Of a stretch of DNA of 64,000 bases, positions 8,719-17,655 are shown piece after piece. The stretch covers positions 1 through 64,000 of the forward strand of contig CAKSWS010000006.1 in NCBI GenBank assembly GCA_934512155.1. The letters run 5' to 3'. This stretch comes from an uncultured Eubacterium sp. (GTDB lineage: Bacteria; Bacillota; Clostridia; Oscillospirales; Acutalibacteraceae). The notes beneath the pieces were generated by a model. That model made no database searches, was not told the origin of the DNA, and was given only the letters and a program-made list of their open reading frames with translations. Numbering within the stretch: the first letter of the stretch is position 1; every line of letters starts with the position of its first letter. Both the position numbers and the translations under genes were made by a program.

Positions 8719-8833
8719 AATATCACCTCTTTCCGTATTGTATCACATTAAAAGCATTAAGAAAACCTTAACCCTTGATGTTATTTAAACATTTGTTAAT
8801 AAAAACGTAATAATGAAAAAGTTAAGAAGTAAT

Positions 8834-8898
8834 AAAAAAACGGCTGAATTTGTCTGAATGTCAAAACTGTCTTATTAACACTCAGCCTTTATCAGCCG
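8834..8898 (-). terminator. Large structured terminator after the DUF2804 gene
   Basis: On the minus strand an outer stem CGGCTGA/TCAGCCG (8841-8847 with 8892-8898) encloses a second stem CTGAGTGT/ACATTCAG (8878-8885 with 8854-8861). T residues follow the outer stem. It lies directly after the DUF2804 stop codon and upstream of the response regulator promoter region. Confidence 0.65.
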
Positions 8899-8904
8899 CC
8901 TTTT

Positions 8905-9945
8905 TTACCATTTGTTATGCACTCTTTCTGCAAAAACAACTTTATCTTTAATTTTTATTTGGGTTCCGTCATCCAAAATTGCAGTGCCGGAAATTTTGCC
9001 GAAAACCTGGTGCGGTATCATGCAAATAAGTTTAACGTCAACAGGTGCCTGCCTGTCAATAATAGGCTTAAATTCCATTTCAAATCTGCCGTCGCTTGAG
9101 GTAAACGTCCATGGTTCGGTGTAAAGATATTCACCGTTTTTCATTGGAATGTTAAATGTAACATCTTCAAGTTTGTGCGATTTTCCGTTGTAAAACAGCA
9201 TGTTTTCGCCGGCGGCGCTTGTGTTACCGAATCCGTAGCCTATGTTAAAACCGAATGTGCTGTTGTCATCAAGCACAGTTTGACCCGAACCCCAATACCA
9301 AGTATTGTCGTAAGTCCAAACGCCTCTGCCCCAATCAAGTGTAGCCAACGCACCGTCGTTATCTCCAAAGGTGTATTTTTTGCCGTTAAATTCAAAAAAG
9401 CCTTTCGCACGCATGCAGTTGATTTTTTGGTTGTAATAAAAATGCTTATCTTTGTCAAACGGCGTGGCAATAACCATGCTTTCTTCCGGAAACTCAGAAA
9501 GCGTAACATCAAAAACGCAGCATTTTTTTGTGTTGCAAAAATTATCGTATGTGCCGAAAAGATGCCTTGTTTTTCCGTTGTTTTCAAATGACATATCGGC
9601 GGTACCCACTTTTGCGTGAATGTTTCCTTTTTCACTTGTAGACGGTAATTTAAGTTTGCCAAGCGGGAAAAATCCCAATTCGCTGTCGTTATATTGTGTG
9701 GGATTTTCGCCGAATTCAAGTATGGAAACGGAAAGGCAGCTTACATAGCCGGAATCTGAAATTGTTAGGCAAAGCCCATAATCCTGGTTGCCTATGTAAT
9801 AGTAATCCCATTCTTTAATGCGAATTTTAGGCGCTTTAATGTCTTTTCGGTTGTATTGCCATAAAAGTTTTTTTGCAAAACCCGGTTCGGCAATGTTTCC
9901 GTTTGCATCAAGCAGTTTTTGCGGTGCAATAATTTCATGTTGCAT
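8905..9945 (-). CDS. DUF2804 domain protein
   Basis: The 346-residue protein has no TM segment or signal peptide. It matches the DUF2804 family in length and in its aromatic-rich pattern: WDYYYIGN (about residues 46-53), LGFFPLGKL, TLDWGRGVWTYDNTWYWGSG near 201-220, and GFNIGYGFGN. The family's function is not established; the fold suggests a beta-rich, carbohydrate- or lipid-binding-like protein, but that is speculation. The ATG has SD AAAGGGG. It appears to be a single-gene transcript with its own terminator. Confidence 0.75.
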   Translation of the reverse strand: MQHEIIAPQKLLDANGNIAEPGFAKKLLWQYNRKDIKAPKIRIKEWDYYYIGNQDYGLCLTISDSGYVSCLSVSILEFGENPTQYNDSELGFFPLGKLKLPSTSEKGNIHAKVGTADMSFENNGKTRHLFGTYDNFCNTKKCCVFDVTLSEFPEESMVIATPFDKDKHFYYNQKINCMRAKGFFEFNGKKYTFGDNDGALATLDWGRGVWTYDNTWYWGSGQTVLDDNSTFGFNIGYGFGNTSAAGENMLFYNGKSHKLEDVTFNIPMKNGEYLYTEPWTFTSSDGRFEMEFKPIIDRQAPVDVKLICMIPHQVFGKISGTAILDDGTQIKIKDKVVFAERVHNKW

Positions 9946-10077
9946 AATTTTTACCCCTTTTATGCTAAAATTATATACATATTATATATGCCTGCCAGTT
10001 TGATATTAGCACAACAGTGCCAAAAAGTCAAAAAATTAACTGTAATAAAATTTTTTAAAATTTAATTAAAAAATGTG

Positions 10078-10106
10078 TTGACAATGCAATAATTATTTGA
10101 TATTAT
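10078..10106 (+). promoter_or_regulatory. tRNA-Asn promoter
   Basis: TTGACA, 17 bases, TATTAT: a near-consensus housekeeping promoter ending 20 bases before the tRNA. Confidence 0.85.
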
Positions 10107-10126
10107 ATTAGAGCGTTAAGCGACAT

Positions 10127-10202
10127 TCCTCTATAGCTCAGTCGGTAGAGCATGCGGCTGTTAACCGCAGGGTCGTTGGTTCGAGTCCAACTGGGGGAGC
10201 CA
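10127..10202 (+). tRNA. tRNA-Asn (anticodon GUU)
   Basis: Cloverleaf with acceptor stem TCCTCTA/TGGGGGA, anticodon stem TGCGG/CCGCA, loop CTGTTAA (anticodon GTT), T loop TTCGAGT and an encoded CCA. It is a stand-alone tRNA with its own promoter and terminator, in a run of minus-strand genes. Confidence 0.95.
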
Positions 10203-10203
10203 T

Positions 10204-10237
10204 AAACCTCGTAACTTTGTTACGAGGTTTTATTTTT
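10204..10237 (+). terminator. tRNA-Asn terminator
   Basis: 12-bp stem AAACCTCGTAAC/GTTACGAGGTTT with a three-base loop, followed by a T-rich tract. Confidence 0.9.
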
Positions 10238-10279
10238 TTATTATTCAGCCATCCCGGTTAAACAGGGGAGACTATAAAT

Positions 10280-10308
10280 AAACCGCCTATGCGTAAGCAT
10301 GGCGGTTT
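10280..10308 (-). terminator. Candidate galM terminator
   Basis: AAACCGCC and GGCGGTTT pair around ATGC/GCAT with one bulged base. The T tract on the minus strand is interrupted (TTTATTTA), so strength is uncertain. Confidence 0.55.
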
Positions 10309-10338
10309 TACAAATGTTAAGGAAGACTTAAAACTTTT

Positions 10339-11394
10339 CTATTTCACATTAAATCTAAATTCCGTTGTGGTTTTAAATTCTTTGTTAGGCTCAATATATG
10401 TAAAAGGAAATTCGTTTGGATGATTTACACTGTCCGGATAAAATTGGGTTTCAAGGGCAACACCTCTGCGGTATGTAACATCGCCGTTGACTTTGCCTTT
10501 ATTACCGGCTTTTGCAAGCCAGCCTCCGCAGTAAAGCTGAACGCCGGGCAAATCGGTGTAAACTTCCATTTCTCTGCCGCTTTCTTTGTGGTAAAGCGTT
10601 GCCGCAAGAGCAAAATCGCCCGGCTTGTTGCGAAGACAATAGTTGTTGTCATAACCTATTCCGTCAATTATTGCTCTGAAAGGTTCGTTAATTTTATCAC
10701 CTATTTTATGCATGTCGGCAAAATCCATCATTGTTCCTTTTAATTCACCCAGTTTACCTGTGGGAAGCTGATTATCGTCTGTTTCGGTAAAATAATCGGC
10801 GTTGATTTGAAGATAATGGTTTTCAATATTTTCATTTGGATTGCCCGAAAGGTTAAAATATGCGTGGTTTGTAGGGTTTGCCACTGTTTTCTTGTCAGAC
10901 AAAACAGCATATTCAAGGCGAAGAACATTATTATCGGTAAATGTGTATTTCACTGTCAATGTAAAATTACCCGGGAATCCGTCTTCTCCGTCGGGAGAAA
11001 ACTTTTCAAATGTTACAAAATCTTCGCCGGTTTCTTTAACATCCCATGTTGAAAAGCTGAAACGTCCGCCGCCGTGCAACGTCCATTGTCCTTGGTTGTT
11101 GGGTGTGTGGTATTCCTTGCCGTCCATAACAAATTTTGCATCTCTTATTCTGTTGGCAACTCTGCCAACAAGCAAGCCTTGGTAACCCATATCAGGGTTG
11201 GTGTATATTTGCGGATTGTCAAATCCTAAAACAACATCTGCCAAAACGCCGTTTTTATCAGGCACGTTAATTGATTGAATTCCTCCGCCCAATGTTTGCA
11301 ATGTAACAAATGCACCGTTTTTGTTGGTTATTGTGTAAAGGTCAACGGCAGTGCCGTCTTTCAGTGTTCCGAATTGCTTTTTTGAAACGCTCAT
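10339..11394 (-). CDS. galM: Aldose 1-epimerase (mutarotase)
   Basis: The enzyme interconverts alpha and beta anomers of galactose or glucose, the entry step of the Leloir pathway. At 351 residues it has normal length. Family motifs are present: LGGGIQSINVPDKNG, GRVANRIRDAKF, the histidine motif PTNHAYFNLSG (catalytic His), a second His in LHGGG, and the C-terminal GVALETQFYPDSVNHP with the catalytic Glu. ATG 11394 is chosen because SD AAAGGGG sits just upstream; the longer reading to 11457 would place that SD inside the coding sequence. lacZ is elsewhere in the window (37094). Confidence 0.95.
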   Translation of the reverse strand: MSVSKKQFGTLKDGTAVDLYTITNKNGAFVTLQTLGGGIQSINVPDKNGVLADVVLGFDNPQIYTNPDMGYQGLLVGRVANRIRDAKFVMDGKEYHTPNNQGQWTLHGGGRFSFSTWDVKETGEDFVTFEKFSPDGEDGFPGNFTLTVKYTFTDNNVLRLEYAVLSDKKTVANPTNHAYFNLSGNPNENIENHYLQINADYFTETDDNQLPTGKLGELKGTMMDFADMHKIGDKINEPFRAIIDGIGYDNNYCLRNKPGDFALAATLYHKESGREMEVYTDLPGVQLYCGGWLAKAGNKGKVNGDVTYRRGVALETQFYPDSVNHPNEFPFTYIEPNKEFKTTTEFRFNVK

Positions 11395-11471
11395 ATTTAT
11401 ACCCCTTTTACTTATTTTATGTGTTTTCAGTATAACCCCAAATGTAAATAAATTCAACAGTATCTTGACTT

Positions 11472-11499
11472 TTGAAAATAATAAATATATTCTTATAAT
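11472..11499 (+). promoter_or_regulatory. Promoter of the FHA-RodA-PBP operon
   Basis: TTGAAA, 16 bases, TATAAT, about 50 bases upstream of the FHA gene's start. The divergent galM gene starts about 80 bases to the left. Confidence 0.65.
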
Positions 11500-11550
11500 G
11501 TAATTGTATCGCTAAAAAACGTAATATAATAACTTAAAGGAGTTTTTGCC

Positions 11551-12297
11551 TTGGATAATATTGTTGATTTATTAAACGGCGCATTGCGTTATGCGTTGCC
11601 TGTTTTTGCCTTAATCGTGGTTTCGGTTTGCGTTGTTTCTCTTTTCAGAAACAGACCCAGAATTCATAAAATGGCACAGCTTGTAGACCAAAATAACGGT
11701 GCTGTAATTGAAATTAACCATTGGGAAACATCAATAGGCAAGTCAAAATCAAATGATGTGGTTTTGCCAATGCCCACGGTTTCACGTTTTCATGCCGTTA
11801 TTGCAAAAAAACGTGCCGATTGGATTATTACAGATACTTTTTCCAAAACAGGCATAACGGTTAACGATGAAAAGGTTGAGGGCAAGCATGTTCTTGAGGA
11901 CGGCGACCTTATTCAAATCGGTAATGTTCCGCTTAAATTTCAGTGTGCAGAAGCTATTTCAAAGGAAACAAAGCAGCAAATAAGAAACAGTGCTTCCCAA
12001 AATCAGGTTGTGGCTTATGCTGTTTTGGTAGATACTAAGTCAAGAAAACCAGTTTATATTAAGCAAAAAGATGTGCTTATAGGCAGAGATGCAGGATGCG
12101 ATATTCAAATTTTGTCTGATACGGTGTCTTCCCAGCATGCACGAATTCATCAAACGTCAAGAGGGTGGGCTTTGTCTGATTTAGACAGCCACAACGGCAC
12201 AAAATTAAACGGCAGATATATTACGCAGCCTCAGTTGATTTTTGATGAGGATACTGTTACTTTTGGCGACAGGGTTTTTGTATTTTACGAAAGGTAG
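11551..12297 (+). CDS. Membrane-anchored protein with two FHA domains
   Basis: FHA domains bind phosphothreonine peptides. This 248-residue protein has one N-terminal TM segment (about residues 12-32) and two cytoplasmic FHA domains. The first (about 56-125) has SIGKSKSNDVVL and VSRFHAVI. The second (about 160-246) has LIGRDAGCDIQI, VSSQHARI and DSHNGTKLNG. Both keep the Gly-Arg/Lys, Ser and His core pattern. It starts at TTG with SD AAGGAG. It opens an operon with rodA/ftsW and a class B PBP, so it probably links Ser/Thr phosphorylation to wall synthesis. No Ser/Thr kinase is encoded in the window. Confidence 0.88.
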   Translation: MDNIVDLLNGALRYALPVFALIVVSVCVVSLFRNRPRIHKMAQLVDQNNGAVIEINHWETSIGKSKSNDVVLPMPTVSRFHAVIAKKRADWIITDTFSKTGITVNDEKVEGKHVLEDGDLIQIGNVPLKFQCAEAISKETKQQIRNSASQNQVVAYAVLVDTKSRKPVYIKQKDVLIGRDAGCDIQILSDTVSSQHARIHQTSRGWALSDLDSHNGTKLNGRYITQPQLIFDEDTVTFGDRVFVFYER

Positions 12298-12305
12298 GTT
12301 GAAAA

Positions 12306-13571
12306 ATGGCAGAAAATAAAGTTAAAAAAGCGCCTAAAATTAAGCCTATAAACAACTTTGCAATGTTGTTTTTACTGTCTGTTTTTCAGCTTGTAACAGG
12401 CTTTATGGCTTCAAATTCCCAAGAGGGATTTCAGTTTAAGGTTTTACTTTCAATGGTACTTTTTGTTGCAACGGAATGGATTTATTTGGTTGTTTTTTAT
12501 ACGGCATTGCACAGACGCAATTTTGAACTTGAATTAATTGCGTTTTTCCTTTGCTCAACGGGACTTGCCGTAATAGGTTCTGTAAGGCCGGAATCGGTTT
12601 TAAATCAGTATTTCTTTATTTTAGCGGGCATAATTGCCTATATTATAATGGTGTTTTTACTTGGCAATTTAGAACTTTGTATGAAGTTAAGGCTTCCCGT
12701 TGCCGTTCTTGCAATTTTGCTTCTTATTGTAAATTTGTTAATTGCAAAAACAACTCACGGCGCAAGAAACTGGATTACAATAGGTCCGGTAACTTTTCAG
12801 CCGTCGGAATTTGTTAAAATAGCGTTTATTTTTGTCGGTTCCGCTACTCTTGAAAAAATCCAAACAAGCAAAAACATATTTGCGTTTATCGGCTTTGCCG
12901 TTGCTTGCGTCGGCGCTCTTATTATTGTTAAGGATTTCGGCACCGCACTTATTTTCTTTGTAACATTTCTTATTATTGCCTTTATGAATTCGGGCGATAT
13001 TAAAACAATTATTTTGGCTGTTGCATCTGCAATTTTGGGTGCCGCCATTGTTATTAAGTACAAATCATATGTAACAGCCCGTTTTTCCGTTTACAGGCAT
13101 ATTTGGGAAAAGGATTATTATAATAAAAGCGGCTATCAGCAAACAAGAACACTTGTGGGTATCGCCTCGGGCGGTTTGTTGGGCTTGGGTATAGGAAACG
13201 GCAATACACGCAATGTTGCCGCTTCAACAACAGATTTGATTTTCGGCGTTATCAGCGAAGAATGGGGTTTTATTTTTGCTGTTATTCTTGTGCTTAGCTT
13301 TGTGGGTATCGCAGCATCGGCACTTGTTAATTCCATTGCTTCCAGGTCTACGTTTTATTCCATTGCCGCTGTTGCGGCAGCGGGAATGTTCCTTTTTCAA
13401 GCTGCTCTTAATATTTTCGGCATAACAGATGTACTTCCCTTAACAGGTGTAACATTGCCGTTTGTAAGCCGTGGCGGTTCTTCAATGATTTGCTGTTGGG
13501 CTGTTTTGGCTTATATTAAAGCGTCAGATGTGCGCACCTATAACTATTTGGGAGGTGCAAAGAAGAAATGA
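12306..13571 (+). CDS. SEDS peptidoglycan polymerase (RodA/FtsW family)
   Basis: SEDS proteins polymerise lipid II glycan strands together with a class B PBP. The 421-residue protein has about 10-12 TM helices. It shows the conserved GARNWITIGPVTFQPSEFVKI segment, KDFGTALIFF with the key Asp, and the C-terminal TGVTLPFVSRGGSSM. It begins eight bases after the FHA gene and overlaps the PBP start by four bases (ATGA), so translation is coupled. Whether it is RodA (elongation), FtsW (division) or SpoVE (spore) cannot be decided from sequence alone. Confidence 0.93.
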   Translation: MAENKVKKAPKIKPINNFAMLFLLSVFQLVTGFMASNSQEGFQFKVLLSMVLFVATEWIYLVVFYTALHRRNFELELIAFFLCSTGLAVIGSVRPESVLNQYFFILAGIIAYIIMVFLLGNLELCMKLRLPVAVLAILLLIVNLLIAKTTHGARNWITIGPVTFQPSEFVKIAFIFVGSATLEKIQTSKNIFAFIGFAVACVGALIIVKDFGTALIFFVTFLIIAFMNSGDIKTIILAVASAILGAAIVIKYKSYVTARFSVYRHIWEKDYYNKSGYQQTRTLVGIASGGLLGLGIGNGNTRNVAASTTDLIFGVISEEWGFIFAVILVLSFVGIAASALVNSIASRSTFYSIAAVAAAGMFLFQAALNIFGITDVLPLTGVTLPFVSRGGSSMICCWAVLAYIKASDVRTYNYLGGAKKK

Positions 13572-14965
13572 AAATGATAACCAAAAGAGGCATTTTCCTT
13601 TGGATTATGTGCATTTTGTTTGTTGCAGGCTTAGGATTTTTAACCTACAGTTTGGCGGCGGACGGCTCGGATTGGGTTATGAAAAGGTATAACAGGCATA
13701 TTTACCGCAACGGCGAACTTATTGCCGCAGGCGATATTACCGACAGAGACGGAGTTGTGCTTGCAACCACAAAGGATGATGAGCGTGTTTATAACGATGA
13801 TAAACAAATTCGCTTGGCAACTCTTCACACTGTGGGCGATATGAAAGGCTTTATTTCAACAGGTGTTCAGGCTAATTATCAGTCTGAGCTTGTAGGCTAT
13901 AATTTGCTTACCGGTGTTTATAAAAATGAAAAATACGGAAAAGGCAATAATGTTAAATTAACAATAGATGCTGAAATTAACAAAGTTGCCTATAATGCCC
14001 TTGGCGATTATAAAGGCACTGTGGGCGTTGTGAATTATAAAACAGGCGACATTGTTTGTATGGTTTCAACTCCAAGTTATGATGTTAATAATATTCCGTC
14101 CGATTTAGAAAGCAACGATAAATATGAGGGTGTATATATTAACAGATTTATTTCAGGTTTATATACTCCCGGTTCAACATTTAAGCTTGTTACGGCTGTT
14201 TGCGCCCTTGAAAATATGGGCGATGATGTTTATAATCGAACATGGAAATGCGATAAATATCTTGATGTTGACGGAATTGACGAAGACAGAATTGTTTGTA
14301 ACGCCCGCCACGGTACTGTGGATTTTGAAACGGCGCTTGCAAAAAGCTGTAACTCCACATTTGCTCAAATTGCCATTGAATTAGGTGCGGATAAACTTAA
14401 AAACACTGTTGAAACACTTGGCTTAACGTCCACCGTTACAATAAGCGATAAAATAAGTTCTGCAATAGGCAGATTTAAACTTGAATCCGGTGCAGCTGAT
14501 ACAACAGTTGGCTGGACGGGTGTGGGTCAGGGTGAAACCTTGGTAAATCCTGCGGCAATGCTGCGCTTTATGTGTGCCGTTGCAAATGACGGCAAGGCAG
14601 TAAGCTTTAATTTGGTAGATGATTTTTCAAATCAGGCAGGTAAAAATTTAGGCATTACTTTCAGTGAAAATGAAGTTCAACTTTTAAACAGTGAAACTGC
14701 CGGAAAATTAAAAGTACTAATGCGTAATAATGTTGAAAAGCAGTACGGCGATTCAAAATACAAGGGTTTAAATCTTTGCGCAAAATCAGGCACAGCTCAA
14801 ATTGATAATGTGGATGAGCATAACACCGCTTGGTTTGTTGGCTTTATGGATGATGATGAAAATCCTTATGCATTTGTTGTTGTTGCCGAAAAAGGCAATT
14901 CAGGTTCAAAAACGGCAGGTGCTATTGCAAACAAGGTTCTTCAGGCGTTGGTAAAGGATAATTGA
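13568..14965 (+). CDS. Class B penicillin-binding protein (transpeptidase)
   Basis: It cross-links peptidoglycan outside the membrane. The 465-residue protein has one N-terminal TM anchor (about residues 10-30), an N-terminal dimerisation-type region, and a transpeptidase domain. All three active-site motifs are present: S203-TFK, S260-CN, and K406-SG. It is short, resembling actinobacterial PbpA, which also sits beside rodA and FHA genes. It overlaps the SEDS gene by ATGA and the hflX start by one base (TGATG), indicating a tight operon. Confidence 0.93.
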   Translation: MKMITKRGIFLWIMCILFVAGLGFLTYSLAADGSDWVMKRYNRHIYRNGELIAAGDITDRDGVVLATTKDDERVYNDDKQIRLATLHTVGDMKGFISTGVQANYQSELVGYNLLTGVYKNEKYGKGNNVKLTIDAEINKVAYNALGDYKGTVGVVNYKTGDIVCMVSTPSYDVNNIPSDLESNDKYEGVYINRFISGLYTPGSTFKLVTAVCALENMGDDVYNRTWKCDKYLDVDGIDEDRIVCNARHGTVDFETALAKSCNSTFAQIAIELGADKLKNTVETLGLTSTVTISDKISSAIGRFKLESGAADTTVGWTGVGQGETLVNPAAMLRFMCAVANDGKAVSFNLVDDFSNQAGKNLGITFSENEVQLLNSETAGKLKVLMRNNVEKQYGDSKYKGLNLCAKSGTAQIDNVDEHNTAWFVGFMDDDENPYAFVVVAEKGNSGSKTAGAIANKVLQALVKDN

Positions 14966-16209
14966 TGGAAAATAATTTGCAAAACAAAACTGAAAAAGCG
15001 CTTTTAATTTCTGTTGATACAGGCGATTTTGATGCTGAATCTTCAATAAACGAACTGGCAGAACTTGCCGACACGGCAGGTGCCATGGTTCAGGGAATGA
15101 TGATTCAAAAAAAAGAGGCTCCCTCGGGTGCCTCTTTTGTGGGTTCGGGCAGACTTGCGGAAATTTCGTTATTTTGCAGTGCAAACGACACAGATGTAAT
15201 TATTGCCGACAGTGAATTATCACCTGTTCAGGTTAGAAATATTGAAGACGCAACAGGTGTGCGTGTTGTTGACAGAACTACGCTGATACTTGATATTTTT
15301 GCCCGCCGTGCCGTATCTTCCGAGGGTAAAATTCAGGTTGAGCTTGCTCAGCTTAAATATTCATTGCCAAGACTTACCGGTAAAGGTACATCAATGTCAA
15401 GGTTGGGCGGCGGAATAGGCACCCGTGGTCCCGGCGAAACAAAACTTGAAACAGATAAACGCCATATCAGGCGCAGAATACAGTTTTTAAACGAAAGTTT
15501 GGAGAAAACAGAAAAACGCCGTCTTGCAGTTCATCAAAGAAGAAATAAAAACGGTGTTCAAGCTGTAGCTATTGTGGGCTATACAAATGCAGGTAAATCC
15601 ACTTTAATGAACAAATTAACAAATGCAGGCGTTTTGCAGGAAGATAAGCTGTTTGCAACTCTTGACCCAACTGCAAGAAAACTTGTTTTGCCGTCAGGCA
15701 GGCAAATAATGATTGTTGATACCGTTGGTTTGGTGCGTCGATTGCCTCATCAGCTTGTAGAGGCATTTAAGTCAACATTGGAAGAGGCACTTTGGGCAGA
15801 TGTTATTTTGAATGTTTGCGACGCTTCAAGCAGTGAATGCAATCAACATATAACGGTTACAAACGATTTGCTTTCTTCTTTGGGGTGCATGGATAAGCCT
15901 ATTATAAATGTTCTTAATAAGTGCGATTTGGTGCCGGATGTTCTTAATTATCCTTTAATGTCAAATTGTGTGCATATCAGCGCACAAACAGGGTACGGAA
16001 TAGATGAACTTCTCAGCGCTATAGAAAAAGCATTGCCCCAAACAAGGCGCAGGGTAACGGTTTTAATTCCTTTTTCAATGGGCAAAATTGCCGGCAATTT
16101 AAGAAAGTACGGCACCGTTGAACAGGAAGAATACACGGAAAACGGTTTAAAAATTACTGCCGTGGCTGAAATTTCTTACCTTGAAACAATTAAAGAATAT
16201 ATTTTATAG
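14965..16209 (+). CDS. hflX: Ribosome-associated GTPase HflX
   Basis: HflX binds the 50S subunit and splits stalled or hibernating 70S ribosomes. The 414-residue protein has the N-terminal HflX domain, including SGASFVGSGRLAEI, a basic linker with GGGIGTRGPGETKLE, and a GTPase domain. That domain has the P-loop GYTNAGKST (about 205-213), the DTVG motif and NKCD. The start codon ATG overlaps the PBP stop codon. It follows wall genes but is probably functionally independent. A terminator-like hairpin occurs within its coding sequence (15111-15138) and is probably accidental. Confidence 0.95.
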   Translation: MENNLQNKTEKALLISVDTGDFDAESSINELAELADTAGAMVQGMMIQKKEAPSGASFVGSGRLAEISLFCSANDTDVIIADSELSPVQVRNIEDATGVRVVDRTTLILDIFARRAVSSEGKIQVELAQLKYSLPRLTGKGTSMSRLGGGIGTRGPGETKLETDKRHIRRRIQFLNESLEKTEKRRLAVHQRRNKNGVQAVAIVGYTNAGKSTLMNKLTNAGVLQEDKLFATLDPTARKLVLPSGRQIMIVDTVGLVRRLPHQLVEAFKSTLEEALWADVILNVCDASSSECNQHITVTNDLLSSLGCMDKPIINVLNKCDLVPDVLNYPLMSNCVHISAQTGYGIDELLSAIEKALPQTRRRVTVLIPFSMGKIAGNLRKYGTVEQEEYTENGLKITAVAEISYLETIKEYIL

Positions 16210-16259
16210 AAAGATTATATTCCGGCATCATTTTTCATAAAATTGTTTGAGGTGGTTTT

Positions 16260-16733
16260 ATGAAAATGTTAACTGTTAGGTTAAAACCGAAAACGATTTT
16301 CGGCTTAATTTTGATTTTAACGGGTATTGTTGTTATTGCGGTTACTTTCTTTTCAAATCATGCGGCAAATCACGCCAACGTGTCAAAAACCGTAACTTTA
16401 TCTACAAATGAGGAAAGAGAGGCGTATTTAACTTCTTTAGGCTGGGAGTTTGATACCGAATGCACGGAAAAGCAGGTTACGATACCCGCAGAATTTAATG
16501 ATACTTATACTCAGTATAATGAAATTCAAAAAAAGCAGGGTTTTGATTTAACCGATTATAAAGGCAAACAGGTAATCGTTTACACTTATGCCATAAAAAA
16601 TTATGAAGGTTATGAAAACAGAGATTGTATTTTTGCAAATCTTTTGGTTTATGAAGATAAATTAATAGGCGGAGATGTTTGCTCGGTTTCTGCTTCCGAC
16701 GGTTTTATGCAGGGCCTTGGCAAACAAGATTAA
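16260..16733 (+). CDS. DUF4830 domain protein, membrane anchored
   Basis: The 157-residue protein has an N-terminal TM segment (about 12-33) and an extracytoplasmic domain. It has a LTSLGWEFDTECTEKQVTIP start and the YGNRD-like end region ENRDCIFANLLVYEDKLIGGDV, characteristic of the DUF4830 family of Clostridia. Function is unknown. It has an SD (GAGGTGG) and lies 50 bases after hflX, so it may be in the same operon. Confidence 0.75.
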   Translation: MKMLTVRLKPKTIFGLILILTGIVVIAVTFFSNHAANHANVSKTVTLSTNEEREAYLTSLGWEFDTECTEKQVTIPAEFNDTYTQYNEIQKKQGFDLTDYKGKQVIVYTYAIKNYEGYENRDCIFANLLVYEDKLIGGDVCSVSASDGFMQGLGKQD

Positions 16734-16736
16734 TTA

Positions 16737-17453
16737 ATGGAAAGAATAGATAAAATTGTTGCAACAGGCTTGAATATTACACGCAGCGAGGCTAAAAATT
16801 TGATTAAAGCCAAAAAAGTCTTAAAAAACGGCGTTGTTGTAAAATCTGCCAATGAAAAGGCAGATGAATTGAAAGACAAGCTTGTTGCAAACGGCAGAGA
16901 AATTGTATTTGAAAAGTTTGTTTATATTATGATGAACAAGCCAAAAGGTGTAATTTCTTCAACAGACGGTAAAAAAACAAATGAAAAAACGGTAATTGAT
17001 ATTTTGCCGCCGGAATTTAAACGAAAAAATCTTTTTCCTGCCGGCAGGCTTGATAAAGATACAACCGGCTTTATGCTTGTAACAAATGACGGGGAATTTG
17101 CCCATAAAATTTTAAGCCCTAAAAATCACGTTCCAAAAACATATGTAGCTACCCTTAACAAGCCTTTCGGTGATGATGTTGTAAATGGGTTTGAAAACGG
17201 TGTTGATTTAAAAAACGAAAAGTGTATGCCGGCAAAAATTCACTCGCTTAACGGTGATAAATTGCAGGCGGTTGTGGAAATAAAACAGGGAATGTATCAC
17301 CAAATAAAAAGAATGTTTGCCGCTTTTTCCATAGAGGTTGTTGAGTTAAAAAGAATAAAAATTGGTAGCTTGCCTCTTGATGAAAATTTAGCGCCGGGGC
17401 AGTGCCGCTTTATAAATTCGTTAGAATTACAGCAGATTTCACAAACAAAATAG
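16737..17453 (+). CDS. rsuA: RsuA-family pseudouridine synthase
   Basis: It isomerises a uridine in rRNA, by family usually U516 of 16S rRNA. At 238 residues it has normal length. It has an N-terminal S4 RNA-binding domain (RIDKIVATGLNITRSEAKNLIK) and the catalytic motif GRLDKDTTGFMLVTNDG with the essential Asp. It ends with the conserved GMYHQIKRMF segment. It starts three bases after the DUF4830 stop. Target position is inferred from the family, and RluB-like specificity cannot be excluded. Confidence 0.9.
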   Translation: MERIDKIVATGLNITRSEAKNLIKAKKVLKNGVVVKSANEKADELKDKLVANGREIVFEKFVYIMMNKPKGVISSTDGKKTNEKTVIDILPPEFKRKNLFPAGRLDKDTTGFMLVTNDGEFAHKILSPKNHVPKTYVATLNKPFGDDVVNGFENGVDLKNEKCMPAKIHSLNGDKLQAVVEIKQGMYHQIKRMFAAFSIEVVELKRIKIGSLPLDENLAPGQCRFINSLELQQISQTK

Positions 17454-17557
17454 CAGTTTTATTTTTTTATAAAACACTATATATTGTGGTTTTTTACTGT
17501 TGTTAATAGTCGTTATGCAAGTTAAACAAAAAAATATATAAAATTTGGTTAAAATGC

Positions 17558-17586
17558 TTGCAAATTGTTTAAAAGCCTTGTATAAT
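17558..17586 (+). promoter_or_regulatory. Promoter of the CdaR-like regulator gene
   Basis: TTGCAA, 17 bases, TATAAT. It lies 70 bases upstream of the start codon. The rest of the 17454-17655 gap is AT-rich with only a weak A/T hairpin near 17458-17480. Confidence 0.8.
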
Positions 17587-17655
17587 ATGAACAAGAGAGC
17601 GATAAGACTTTTGTGCATTATTTTTTATGCTAACTTATTTTGAGGAGGGATTCTC

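Noticed and set aside
15107-15140. Terminator-like hairpin in hflX
   Set aside because: The 9-bp stem encodes part of the conserved KEAPSGASFVG segment and only four T residues follow, so it is probably a coding coincidence.
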